From: Drosophila miranda
Lineage: Eukaryota > Arthropoda > Insecta > Diptera > Drosophilidae
Reading direction: 5' to 3'
DNA: 64,000 nucleotides
NCBI RefSeq assembly: GCF_003369915.1
Contig: NW_022881603.1
Coordinates: 52,535,271 to 52,599,270 of the forward strand
Positions 44,499-55,900 of this stretch are shown in pieces. Both the position numbers and the translations under genes were made by a program. The notes below the pieces were generated by a model that ran no database searches, was not told the DNA's origin, and worked only from the letters and a program-made list of their open reading frames with translations. Each line of letters opens with the position of its first letter. Position 1 is the first letter of the stretch.

Positions 44499-44963
44499 TT
44501 GAATGGGCGTAAATCGCCTGGAGAGCATCTAATCTGGCTCTTAACACACATCATCGTACTCATCACGCCGAAAACACATGTAGGTAGGTTTCTAAACTGT
44601 GACAAAATTCCTATTCCAACCGTCACATGGCGGTCAAGTTATCAGGAAAGTGGCGTCCTCATTGATGTTGATCGTTTGGATTTGAATTTGTATACGCGTG
44701 TGGAGGAGCATCGAACGGGCAGTGGACACATTCAACCAGCAGCATCCACACAGCCATCACCACGACCAACTGCAAATACGCACCATGACGCCGCAGCCAT
44801 ATCGGACTCCGAATCCGATATGGACTGTGAAGCAATTGACGACGAGGATGACGACGAATGGACCGACCACGATCCATTCGACGATCTGGAGGGTCTGGGC
44901 CAAGTGTGGAGGGCCCAAATCGACAGCGCACGCGAAAGCATGCGTTCGGGCGGCGCCTATTGA
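44499..44963 (+). CDS. gene X 3' exon, complete (unit E)
   Basis: Unrecognised protein end. After the sequence shared with all units (GRFLNCDKIPIPTVTW ... HIQP, to 44739) this copy does not jump to RhoGAP 3' flank but stays open for 74 codons. These include an acidic tract (SDSESDMDCEAIDDEDDDEW) and the final QIDSARESMRSGGAY before TGA. The open, acidic continuation suggests this is the original 3' end and that units A-D are truncated. The frame has no ATG, so it must be an internal or terminal exon. Unit G (63802-64000) carries the same continuation. Confidence 0.6.
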   Translation: MNGRKSPGEHLIWLLTHIIVLITPKTHVGRFLNCDKIPIPTVTWRSSYQESGVLIDVDRLDLNLYTRVEEHRTGSGHIQPAASTQPSPRPTANTHHDAAAISDSESDMDCEAIDDEDDDEWTDHDPFDDLEGLGQVWRAQIDSARESMRSGGAY

Positions 44964-45270
44964 TGTGCCCAATCGGCGATTCAGAGACAGCCACTGCAAC
45001 AAAGAAAAACAGTCAATACACGACAATACGAAAAACTGCCAAAACACACGAAATCCACACGTACCTGCCAATACACAGACAGAGCTGCCCCTCCAACAGC
45101 TGCCTCGCCACCAACACTGACAATTTCCTGCCAAATGGGCGGAAAAGGAGGCCTCTTTTGATGACCTGCCACCACACCATCACAATGACGTCACGCCATT
45201 TCAAACATACAGCTGCCATTCCAACGACGACGCAGATGCTGGCGCCTGTTGCCGCTCCACTGGGTCACAC
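44964..45270. other. gene X 3' flank
   Basis: About 300 bases after the gene X stop without a gene or clear AATAAA. Composition is CA-rich on the plus strand. Confidence 0.5.
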
Positions 45271-46460
45271 CCGTCTCTCATGCCAATTATGTGAGGGCGG
45301 GATGGCCTGGTGTTGAGCCGCCGGACGCCAGCAAATCCTGCAAACGAAGAAGGAGAATCAGGAGATTGCTGCCAATAAATACATATACTCACCTGCAAAC
45401 GTCTCTCACGCCAACACCAACCAGACAAGGGTCGCCAGCAACAGCATCCAAACGCCGACAAGTACCTGCAAATAAACACAAATTAAAATCACACGCCAAA
45501 GCAAACACCTCCTCAACTGGGTGGCCGGACCAGCAGCCACTCAAAACGCCATTACAAACCGACGATGAACGTGGCCGAGGAGGCCAGGCCAATCCAACTG
45601 ACAGCGCATCCTGGGTGGCCGGACCAGCAGCCACTCGGATGCGGCCAACAATTAAAATCGACAACGTATCCTGGTGGCCGGACCAGTTCGCCTCTTGGAT
45701 GCGGCCAATAAAACAATTCGTTGGCATCACACACCGATGTCAATGCCACTCCATCCCACGATCGCATCTCGGGTGGCCGGACCAGTGCCACTTGGTCTGC
45801 TGCACCAAACCAACAGACAGATGCAACGTGGGCGGCCGGACCAGAGCCGCTTGCCATCAACAGCACCATCATTGCCCACGATGCACGCCAATACTCACAT
45901 CCAGCCAATAAACAACACACAGGGGGACAACAGAGCCGGCCGGTATACAGCGTAATGTTCGCATTGCGTTTGTTATGCCGGCCGGTGCTTCGTTGTAGTT
46001 GTCCTCCTGTTAGAAATAAAATAAATATAATTAATATGTTTATATGTTGTAAATGTATGTCAATTATCGTTTATTTTACCTTGTCTGCATCAATGTTCTT
46101 GTTGTAGATGTCAATCCTGTTGTTTCCGTAGTTTTTGCATGTCCGTAGATAGTTTGTCCATAGTTTTAGTTACTTGCCTGTGATATTAGGAATAAGTTTT
46201 TGTAAATTAATGTAGTTTTTTCTGTAGTTAATTGTAAATTTTCGTAGTTTTCTATTTAGTTTTACCTTCTTACTCTTCTTCCCAACCTATTTGCCATTCC
46301 CATAATTTCCCTTGGCACGTGGTATTACCAAAATACCACGCAAATACCAGACTTTGACCGATAACACACAAAAAAGCCAATTCAAATTTAAAATGCATTT
46401 ATCAATACCCAGTGTGTTATCGGTCGCAACTTCGGCCAATCCCACACCCACCCCACCCAT
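45271..46460. repeat. 1.19-kb tandem repeat, copy 1
   Basis: Starts CCGTCTCTCATGCCAATTAT and is followed directly by a second copy at 46461. Inside, the motif GTGGCCGGACCAG (or GCGGCCGGACCAG) recurs five times between 45519 and 45845 at 55-100-bp spacing. A GCCGGCCGGTATACAGCG block comes next, then an AT-rich part with several TGTAGTTT/CGTAGTTT words. A perfect 14-bp stem, GACCGATAACACAC at 46356-46369 and its complement at 46412-46425, lies near the end. No transposase or other coding was recognised. Confidence 0.85.
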
Positions 46461-47688
46461 CCGTCTCTCATGCCAATTATGTGAGGGCGGGATGGCCTGG
46501 TGTTGAGCCGCCGGACGCCAGCAAATCCTGCAAACGAAGAAGGAGAATCAGGAGAGAGGCTGCCAATAAACACAAATACTCACCTGCAAACGTCTCTCAC
46601 GCCAACACCAACCAGACAAGGGTCGCCAGCAACAACATCCAAATCGACGACAGGCACCTGCAAATAAAGACAAATTAAAATCACACGCTAAAACGAACAC
46701 CTCCTCATCTGGGTGGCCGGACCAGCAGCCACTCAAAAATCACAACTTAAACCGACGACGAACGTGGCCGAAGAGGCCAGGCCAATCCAACTGACAGCGC
46801 ATCCTGGGTGGCCGGACCAGCAGCCACTCGGATGCGGCCAACAATTAAAATCGACAACGTATCCTGGTGGCCGGACCAGTTCGCCACTTGGATGCGGCCA
46901 CTAAAACAATTCGTTGGCATCACACACCGATGTCAATGCCACTCCATCCCACGATCGCATCTCGGGTGGCCGGACCAGTGCCACTCGGTCTGCTGCACCA
47001 AACCAACAGACAGATGCAACGTGGGCGGCCGGACCAGAGCCGCTTGCCATCAACAACAACACCATTGCCCACGATGCACGCCAATACTCACAACCAGCCA
47101 GCCAATAAACAACACACAGGGGGACAGCAGAGCCGGCCGGTATACAGCGTAATGTTCGCATTGCGTTTGTTATGCCGGCCGGTGCTTCGTTGTAGTTGTC
47201 CTCCTGTTAGAAATAAAATAAATATAATTAATATGTTTATATGTTGTAAATGTATGTCAATTATCGTTTATTTTACCTTGTCTGCATCAATGTTCTTGTT
47301 GTAGATGTCAATCCTGTTGTTTCTGTAGTTTTTGCATGTCCGTAGATAGTTTGTCCATAGTTTTAGTACTTGCCTGTGATATTAGGAATAAGTTTTTGTA
47401 AATTAATGTAGTTTTTTCTGTAGTTAATGGTACATTTTTCGTAGTTTCTGATTAGTTTTACCTTTTTCCGTCCTCTTCTTCCCAACCTATCTGCCATTCC
47501 CATAATTCCCCTTGACACGTGGCATTACTAAAAATACCACTCAAATACTAGACTTTGACCGATAACACACCAAAAAAGCCAATTCAAATTCAAATTGCAT
47601 TTATCAATGCCCAGTGTGTTATCGGCCGCCAACTTCGGCAATTACGCCCAGCCATTTCCTCACCCACGCCCCCCCCCCCACCCATTTA
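46461..47688. repeat. 1.19-kb tandem repeat, copy 2
   Basis: Diverged copy of the preceding unit, with the same five GGCCGGACCAG motifs (46711-47040) and the same terminal stem-loop (47557-47570 with 47614-47627, one mismatch). The end passes into a C-rich tract near 47670-47680. Similarity to the previous copy is high but clearly below that of the RhoGAP units. Confidence 0.85.
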
Positions 47689-48755
47689 AAACGGTACCAA
47701 AGACCAAATGAGGCTGAGCAGGAACAAAATATACACTGCCAACCATCGCCACTCTGCCAAATGCCCCAACAAAGCCATTTCAACCGCCCACATGATGCTA
47801 TGCGGTCGACTCTTCGGAGCGTCTCGCGCCCGGATCGTAAGATCCGGAAGTTTACAGTATCCGGGCGGTTATACGGGAGCAGGCATTTATCCCCCTTCCC
47901 ATCCCATCCCCTTACAACAGAGCAGCCACTACAAACAGCACAAACATAAGACACTAGCCCTTAATCAACAGCAACGCGAAACACGCAGCCTCTAAAACAA
48001 ACGGCCACTACAATTTTCCATTGCCTACTTATCGGTGCTGCTGCCCTCGGACCACTTTCATCTCACTCAATATTGTGGTGAGTGAAAGTGGAACCGGGGG
48101 TGAGAGCACCGGTAAGTGACGATCGGCGATCGGGTCTTTCGAGTTGAGGGGAGAGTGTGAGAGTTGGCGGACATGTGAGAGTTCCACCATGAACCTCGTC
48201 CGCCACTCTCATCTCGTCCACCCGCTTGAGAGGTTGTGATCGTCGGACGCATATTAATTGAACCATCGCCGACGCCATTAAAATAAAGTGACATTGCAAG
48301 TTTGTTTGTTCGTTGCCATCATCGTTGCCCGTGTCGTTTGTCGTTTTGACTGTTTGTCGTTTATCGTTTGCCGTGTCATTTGTGCTCTGGTGCCAAAAAA
48401 ATAAAGACAGTGAAGGCCAGACGACGCCAAGCCAAGCCAGGCAGCAGCCATTTTGTGTCGCCCCCCCCCCTCACCATTCGCCGCTGTACATGACCATTCC
48501 AAACGCGGAAAAGTGCTCCTCGCCAATCCACCACGCCCCAGCCCTTCCTTCACCCCACCCACTACTATCTCCGACAAGCTTTAGTTCCTGTGCTCTTCTC
48601 GCCAATTAAACAAAAACCAACAATACCACTAACAAGCCATTACAAACATCACAAACATCACAAACTAAAAGAGAAAAGAGCTCTTCTCGCCAATTAAAAA
48701 TCAACACCACTAACAAGCCATTACAAACATCACAAACATCACAAACTAAAAGAGC
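47689..48755. other. unique spacer with LTR-like stem-loop
   Basis: No gene recognised. An imperfect inverted repeat at 48053-48090 (CACTTTCA ... TGAAAGTG) and another around 48150-48215 (AGAGTTGGCGGA with TCCGCCACTCT) precede an AATAAA at about 48281. This could be an LTR or foldback remnant. A short direct duplication (CTCTTCTCGCCAATTAAA plus CACTAACAAGCCATTACAAA) lies at 48593-48745. Confidence 0.5.
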
Positions 48756-49012
48756 ATGCAAATAAAATACAATCAAAATCAGCCAAAACAGAAATAAACT
48801 AACTTACCAAATTCAACGCAAACCTCTAAATAAATTAATTTAGCCTGCAAATAAAATGTAGCTAAAATTAGCCAAAGGAAAAGCGCAAATAGACTTACTT
48901 ACCAAACTCAACGCAAACCTCCCAATGGACCAATCGAACCTGTAGATAGAAAATAATTAAAATCAGTCAAAACAAAGGTTAAAAATCCAATAAATATAAC
49001 AACACAAATTAC

Positions 49013-49240
49013 CTAACCTACAAAACATAAACCTGAAAATAAAATAATATTAAAATCAGCCAGGAGTTTCATATCATCCACAGAAAGAAGCATATGCGCC
49101 GCCGTTCTTCTTAGAGTTGCATCGGTTGGATTCGGCCAGGAAAAGAGGGACGAGGCGATGCCGCGCTTGCGTTGCCGATGCTTGGAGGTCTCCCTGTCGT
49201 CCATACCTCCGTTTCGCACCGGATGAGGGGTCCAGGAGCG
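49013..49240 (-). repeat. satellite header block 1
   Basis: GC-rich ~240-bp block encoding, on the minus strand, MDDRETSKHRQRKRGIASS and SWPNPTDATLRRTAAHMLL before running into the first acceptor-like TTTTCAG. Also present at 50525, 53593, 55626, 57164 and 58875. Amino-acid changes between copies are nearly absent (one Ser/Phe). I do not recognise the peptide. Confidence 0.75.
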
Positions 49241-49684
49241 GCGTTACAAAATTGTTATGCCTAAGTCAAAAAAAAAAGAAAACACAAGCCAATCTTAACT
49301 TTGTTTACAAAAGCCAGTAATCGATAACTGTATAGTATTTTTCTGTATCTTTTTTATCAATGTTACCGTAATGTTAAAAAAATAACTAAATGTTAAAAAA
49401 TTTTTAAATGTTTCCATAAATAATGTTATATGTTGCCAATAGTAATAAGAACATTAATAAAGAAAGCTTCAGGTCACTCTAAAGTGCCCTGAGCCAGTCA
49501 AACCATTAAATACTAGGGAAACAATACTTGAAAGAATCAGGGGCCAACCATTGGGTATACAAAGAATTATAGTGCCAGACCACAGAGGGGATGAAGAGGA
49601 AGGCGTCCTCCAGCCGAATGGTTAAGACTTGATCCAATGGTACAGCAAAAATCCAGAAAGTATAAACCTACAAATAAAACTAAT
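49241..49684. repeat. satellite spacer (AT-rich) 1
   Basis: AT-rich spacer between header and subrepeats, repeated after each header (for example 52153-52560, 53830-54240, 55900-56310, 57435-57845 and 59150-59555). On the minus strand it would form the last exon after the final TTTGTAG acceptor (at 49689). No gene. Confidence 0.7.
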
Positions 49685-50524
49685 TAAAAGCAGCCAAAAC
49701 ATAACTTAAACCGCTTACCAAATCACCTCCAAGCAAACCAATCAAAACCTGCAAATAAAATACAATCAAAATCAGCCAAAACAGAAATAAACTCGCTTAC
49801 CAAATTCAACGCACACCTTCAAATAAACCATTTGAACCTGCAAATAAAATACAATTAAAATCAGTCAAAACACAAATTAATTTACTTACCACGCTAGCTT
49901 CCAAACAAACCAATCAAAACTTGCAAATAAAATACAATCAAAATCAGCCAAAACATAAATAGACTCGCTTACCAAATACAACGCAAACCTCCGAATATAA
50001 CCAATTGAACCTGCAAATAGAATACATTTAATAATCAGCCAAAACACAAATTAATTCACTTACTACGATAGCCTCCAAACAAACCAATCAAAACCTACAA
50101 ATAAAATACAATCAAAATCAGCCAAAACAGAAATAAACTAACTTACCAAATTCAACGCAAACCTCTAAATAAACCAATTGAACCTGCAAATAGAATACAT
50201 TTAATAATCAGCCAAAACACAAATTAATTCACTTACTACGATAGCTTCCAAACAAACCAATCAAAACCTGCAAATAAAATACAATCAAAATCAGCCAAAA
50301 CAGAAATAAACTAACTTACCAAATTCAACGCAAACCTCTAAATAAATTAATTTAGCCTGCAAATAAAATGTAGCTAACATTAGCCAAAGGAAAAGCGCAA
50401 ATAGACTTACTTACCAAACTCAACGCAAACCTCCCAATGGACCAATCGAACCTGTAAATAGAAAATAATTAAAATCAGTCAAAACAAAGGTTAAAAATCC
50501 AATAAATATAACAACACAAATTAC

Positions 50525-50799
50525 CTAACTGGATTCCTGACACTTGATCACCAAACCTACAAAACATAAACCTGAAAATAAAATAATATTAAAATCAGCC
50601 AGGAGTTTCATATCATCCACAGAAAGAAGCATATGCGCCGCCGTTCTTCTTAGAGTTGCATCGGTTGGATTCGGCCAGGAAAAGAGGGACGAGGCGATGC
50701 CGCGCTTGCGTTGCCGATGCTTGGAGGTCTCCCTGTCGTCCATACCTCCGTTTCGCACCGGATGAGGGGTCCAGGAGCGTCGTTACAAAATTTTTATGC
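50525..50799 (-). repeat. satellite header block 2, interrupted on its right by a gypsy remnant
   Basis: Longer header form with the extra GGATTCCTGACACTTGATCACC segment (also in headers at 55626, 57164 and 58875, but absent at 49013 and 53593). The gypsy-like remnant 50800-52152 is inserted at its spacer end. Confidence 0.75.
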
Positions 50800-52152
50800 T
50801 GTAAGATATGAATATTAGTTTATAAGATTTGAATATTAGTTTAAGATTTACTCATCGATAGTATTATAAGAAATACCAATGTACTCGATATATCGATACT
50901 TGTCCTCGACAAGTATCGATATACCAACACACATTCATTCGAATACGCCGATCAAGAAAGAATAACAATAATAAAACCGTGCTATTAAAAGTTTACATAT
51001 CAGGTCATTGATAGTTGGGGTAGTAGGTGCAACGCCAGAAGATGTTGATTTGATATTGCAAACAGAACAGATGCGAGACAAGGAAGTAGTTAGGATTCGA
51101 AAAATGCTAGGGGATGGAATTGAAGTAGATTTTGAAATGATAGATGGTATTGTTTACAAGAGGAGTTGTGAAAACAAACTATGTTTCTATGTACCAATGT
51201 GTATGGAAGAGCAGTTAATAAGGCGGTCACACGAAAAACTAGGACATCTGGCCGCAGAGAAGTGCGTGAGTGACCTTTTGAGGACCTACTGGTTTCCGTC
51301 AATGAGAAGTAAAGTGGCAAGGTTCATCAGAAACTGTCTACCGTGTATACTACACTCGATGCCTAAAACAATCCATAACAGTACGCTCCATAGTATCCCA
51401 AAGTCGTGTGTTCCTTTTCATACCCTACATGTTGATCATTTGGGTCCGTTGCCGAGTATTAGATCTAAGCGAAAACACCTCCTTGTGGTAATAGATGCAT
51501 TCACTAAGTTTGTCAAATTGTTCCCGGTTAATAGTACCAGCACGCGGGAAGCGAAGGATGCCTTAAGTAAATATTTTGATTTCTATAGTCGCCCTACTAG
51601 GATAATATCAGATCGTGGGACCTGTTTCACCTCGTTAGAGTTTTCTAGTTTTCTGCAGGAGAGAGAGATAGAGCACATTAAGGTAGCTACAGGTGCACCG
51701 CAGGCGAATGGCCAAGTGGAGCGGGTGAATCGTGTTCTTACTCCTATGTTAGGAAAACTGTCAGAGCCCCTTGAGCAAGTCGATTGGTATAGGTTGATGA
51801 TCAAGGTAGAGCACGACATTAATAACTCCGTTAACAGCAGTACGAAAAAGACACCTAGCACATTGTTATTTGGAATACCCCAGAAAGGACCCGTTGTAGA
51901 TGAATTAACCGAATACCTAGAGGAGAAGTTAGCGTCAGAACTTAGAGAGTTGGAAACTATAAGAGAAATAGCAAGTGAGAACATACGATTGTCGCAGAAA
52001 AGAAATGAGAAGATGTATGCCCATAAACATAGAGCCCCATTAAAGTATGAACCTTGTCCTCGACAAGTATCGATATGCCAACACACATTCATTCGAATAC
52101 GCCGATCAAGAAAGAAGAACATATAATAAAACCGTGCTATTAAAAGTTTACA
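50800..52152 (+). mobile_element. internally deleted gypsy-like element (LTR-integrase-partial LTR)
   Basis: Left LTR 50800-50997 (TGTAAGATATG to AAGTTTACA, 198 bp), integrase sequence from about 51008, then the last ~100 bases of the right LTR (52052-52152) sharing CTTGTCCTCGACAAGTATCG with the left. ATGC target duplications lie at 50796-50799 and 52153-52156. Gag, protease, RT and RNase H are missing, and both internal junctions are abrupt. Since the TSD is intact, the deletions arose after insertion or in the RNA/cDNA before it. Confidence 0.85.
51008..52051 (+). pseudogene. gypsy-like integrase fragment
   Basis: About 348 codons of integrase that stay open: a zinc finger (HEKLGHLAAEKC...CLPCIL), then catalytic positions in HVDHLGPL, IISDRGTCF and GQVERVNR. 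The D-D-35-E residues are all present. It is related to, but clearly different from, the integrase of the element at 33812. The frame then runs into LTR sequence to 52126. It has no own ATG context and sits directly after the left LTR, so it is not a normal gene. Confidence 0.88.
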
Positions 52153-53592
52153 ATGCCTAAGTCAAAAAAAAAGAAAACACAAGCCAATCTTAACTTTGTT
52201 TACAAAAGCCAGTAATCGATAACTGTATATTTTTTTTCTGTATCTTTTTTATCAATGTTACCGTAATGTTAAAAAAATACCTAAATGTTAAAAAAATTGT
52301 AAATGTTTCCATAAATAATGTTATATGTTGCCAATAGTAATAAGAACATTAATAAAGAAAGCTTCAGGTCACTCTAAAGTGCCCTGAGCCAGTCAAACCA
52401 TTAAATACTAGGGAAACAATACTTGAAAGAATCAGGGGCCAACCATTGGGTATACAAAGAATTATAGTGCCAGACCACAGAGGGGATGAAGAGTAAGGCG
52501 TCCTCCAGCCGAATGGTTAAGACTTGATCCAATGGTACAGCAAAAATCCAGAAAGTATAAGCCTACAAATAAAACTAATTAAAAGCAGCCAAAACATAAC
52601 TTAAACCGCTTACCAAATCACCTCCAAGCAAACCAATCAAAACCTGCAAATAAAATACAATCAAAAGCAGCCAAAACAGAAATAAACTCGGTTACCAAAT
52701 TCAACGCACACCTTCAAATAAACCAATTGAACCTGCAAATAAAATACAATTAAAATCAGTCAAAACACAAATTAATTTACTAACCACGCTAGCTTCCAAA
52801 CAAACCAATCAAAACCTGCAAATAAAATACAATCAAAATCAGCCAAAACATAAATAGACTCGCTTACCAAATACAACGCAAACCTCCAAATATAACCAAT
52901 TGAACCTGCAAATAGAATACATTTAATAATCAGTCAAAACACAAATCAATTCACTTACTACGATAGCCTCCAAACAAACCAATCAAAACCTACAAATAAA
53001 ATACAATCCAAATGAGCCAAAACAGAAATAGACTCGCTTACCAAATACAATTCAAAACTCCAAATAAACCAATTGAACCTGCAAATAGAATACATTTAAT
53101 AATCAGCCAAAACACAAATTAATTCACTTACTACGATAGCTTCCAAACAAACCAATTAAAACCTGCAAATAAAATACAATCAAAATCAGCCAAAACAGAA
53201 ATAAACTAACTTACCAAATTCAACGCAAACCTCTAAATAAACCAATTGAACCTGCAAATAGAATACATTTAATAATCAGCCAAAACACAAATTAATTCAC
53301 TTACTACGATAGCTTCCAAACAAACCAATCAAAACCTGCAAATAAAATACAATCAAAATCAGCCAAAACATAAATAAACTAACTTACCAAATTCAACGCA
53401 AACCTCTAAATAAATTAATTTAGCCTGCAAATAAAATGTAGCTAAAATTAGCCAAAGGAAAAGCGCAAATAGACTTACTTACCAAACTCAACGCAAACCT
53501 CCCAATGGACCAATCGAACCTGTAAATAGAAAATAATTAAAATCAGTCAAAACAAAGGTTAAAAATCCAATAAATATAACAACACAAATTAC

Positions 53593-53830
53593 CTAACCTA
53601 CAAAACATAAACCTGAAAATAAAATAATATTAAAATCAGCCAGGAGTTTCATATCATCCACAGAAAGAAGCATATGCGCCGCCGTTCTTCTTAGAGTTGC
53701 ATCGGTTGGATTCGGCCAGGAAAAGAGGGACGAGGCGATGCCGCGCTTGCGTTGCCGATGCTTGGAGGTCTCCCTGTCGTCCATACCTCCGTTTCGCACC
53801 GGATGAGGGGTCCAGGAGCGGCGTTACACA
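53593..53830 (-). repeat. satellite header block 3
   Basis: Short-form header, the same as 49013-49240, with an uninterrupted right edge (ATTTTTATGCCTAAGTC) that shows the empty site of the gypsy-like insertion at 50800. Confidence 0.75.
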
Positions 53831-55625
53831 ATTTTTATGCCTAAGTCAAAAAAAAAGAAAACACAAGCCAATCTTAACTTTGTTTACAAAAGCCAGTAAT
53901 CGATAACTGTATAGTATTTTTCTGTATCTTTTTTATCAATGTTACCGTAATGTTAAAAAAATACCTAAATGTTAAAAAAATTGTAAATGTTTCCATAAAT
54001 AATGTTATATGTTGCCAATAGTAATAAGAACATTAATAAAGAAAGCTTCAGGTCACTCTAAAGTGCCCTGAGCCAGTCAAACCATTAAATACTAGGGAAA
54101 CAATACTTGAAAGAATCAGGGGCCAACCATTGGGTATACAAAGAATTATAGTGCCAGACCACAGAGGGGATGAAGAGGAAGGCGTCCTCCAGCCGAATGG
54201 TTAAGACTTGATCCAATGGTACAGCAAAAATCCAGAAAGTATAAGCCTACAAATAAAACTAATTAAAAGCAGCCAAAACATAACTTAAACCGCTTACCAA
54301 ATCACCTCCAAGCAAACCAATCAAAACCTGCAAATAAAATACAATCAAAATCAGCCAAAACAGAAATAAACTCGGTTACCAAATTCAACGCACACCTTCA
54401 AATAAACCGATTGAACCTGCAAATAAAATACAATTAAAATCAGTCAAAACACAAATTAATTTATTTACCACGCTAGCTTCCAAACAAACCAATCAAAACC
54501 TGCAAATAAAATACAATCAAAATCAGCCAAAACATAAATAGACTCGCTTACCAAATACAACGCAAACCTCAAAATATATCCAATTGAACCTGCAAATAGA
54601 ACATATTTAATAATCAGTCCAAACACAAAATCAATTCACTTACTACGATAGCCTCCAAACAAACCAATCAAAACCTACAAATAAAATACAATCAAAATGA
54701 GCCAAAACAGAAATAGACTCGCTTACCAAATACAACGCAAAACTCCAAATAAACCAATTGAACCTGCAAATAGAATACATTTAATAATCAGCCAAAACAC
54801 AAATTAATTCACTTACTACGATAGCTTCCAAACAAACCAATCCAAACCTGCAAATAAAATACAATCAAAATCAGCCAAAACATAAATAGACTCGCTTACC
54901 AAATACAACGCAAACCTCCGAATATAACCAATTGAACCTGCAAATAGAATACATTTAATAATTAGTCAAAACACAAATCAATTCACTTACTACGATAGCC
55001 TCCAAACAAACCAATCAAAACCTACAAATAAAATACAATCAAAATGAGCCAAAACAGAAATAGACTCGCTTACCAAATACAACGCAAAACTCCAAATAAA
55101 CCAATTGAACCTGCAAATAGAATACATTTAATAATCAGCCAAAACACAAATTAATTCACTTACTACGATAGCTTCCAAACAAACCAATCAAAACCTGCAA
55201 ATAAAATACAATCAAAATCAGCCAAAACATAAATAGACTCGCTTACCAAATACAACGCAAACCTCCGAATATAACCAATTGAACCTGCAAATAGAATACA
55301 TTTAATAATCAGCCAAAACACAAATTAGTTCACTTACTACGATAGCTTCCAAACAAAACAATCAAAACCTGCAAATAAAATACAATTAAAATCGGCCAAA
55401 ACAGAAATAAACTAACTTACCAAATTCAACGCAAACGTCTAAATAAATTAATTTAGCCTGCAAATAAAATGTAGCTAAAATTAGCCAAAGGAAAAGCGCA
55501 AATAGACTTACTTACCAAACTCAACGCAAACCTCCCAATGGACCAATCGAACCTGTAAATAGAAAATAATTAAAATCAGTCAAAACAAAGGTTAAAAATC
55601 CAATAAATATAACAACACAAATTCC

Positions 55626-55900
55626 CTAACTGGATTCCTGCCACTTGATCACCAAACCTACAAAACATAAACCTGAAAATAAAATAATATTAAAATCAGC
55701 CAGGAGTTTCATATCATCCACAGAAAGAAGCATATGCGCCGCCGTTCTTCTTAGAGTTGCATCGGTTGGATTCGGCCAGGAAAAGAGGGACGAGGCGATG
55801 CCGCGCTTGCGTTGCCGATGCTTGGAGGTCTCCCTGTCGTCCATACCTCCGTTTCGCACCGGATGAGGGGTCCACGAGCGGCGTTACAAAATTTGTATGC
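55626..55900 (-). repeat. satellite header block 4
   Basis: Long-form header, preceded on the left by the largest run of subrepeats (about 54240-55600). Confidence 0.75.

Larger units (their letters stand above)
41126..44575. repeat. host amplicon unit D
   Basis: A complete 3450-bp unit. It carries the only RhoGAP copy here with all three exons in frame, next to an open transporter remnant and gene X 5' part. Confidence 0.93.
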
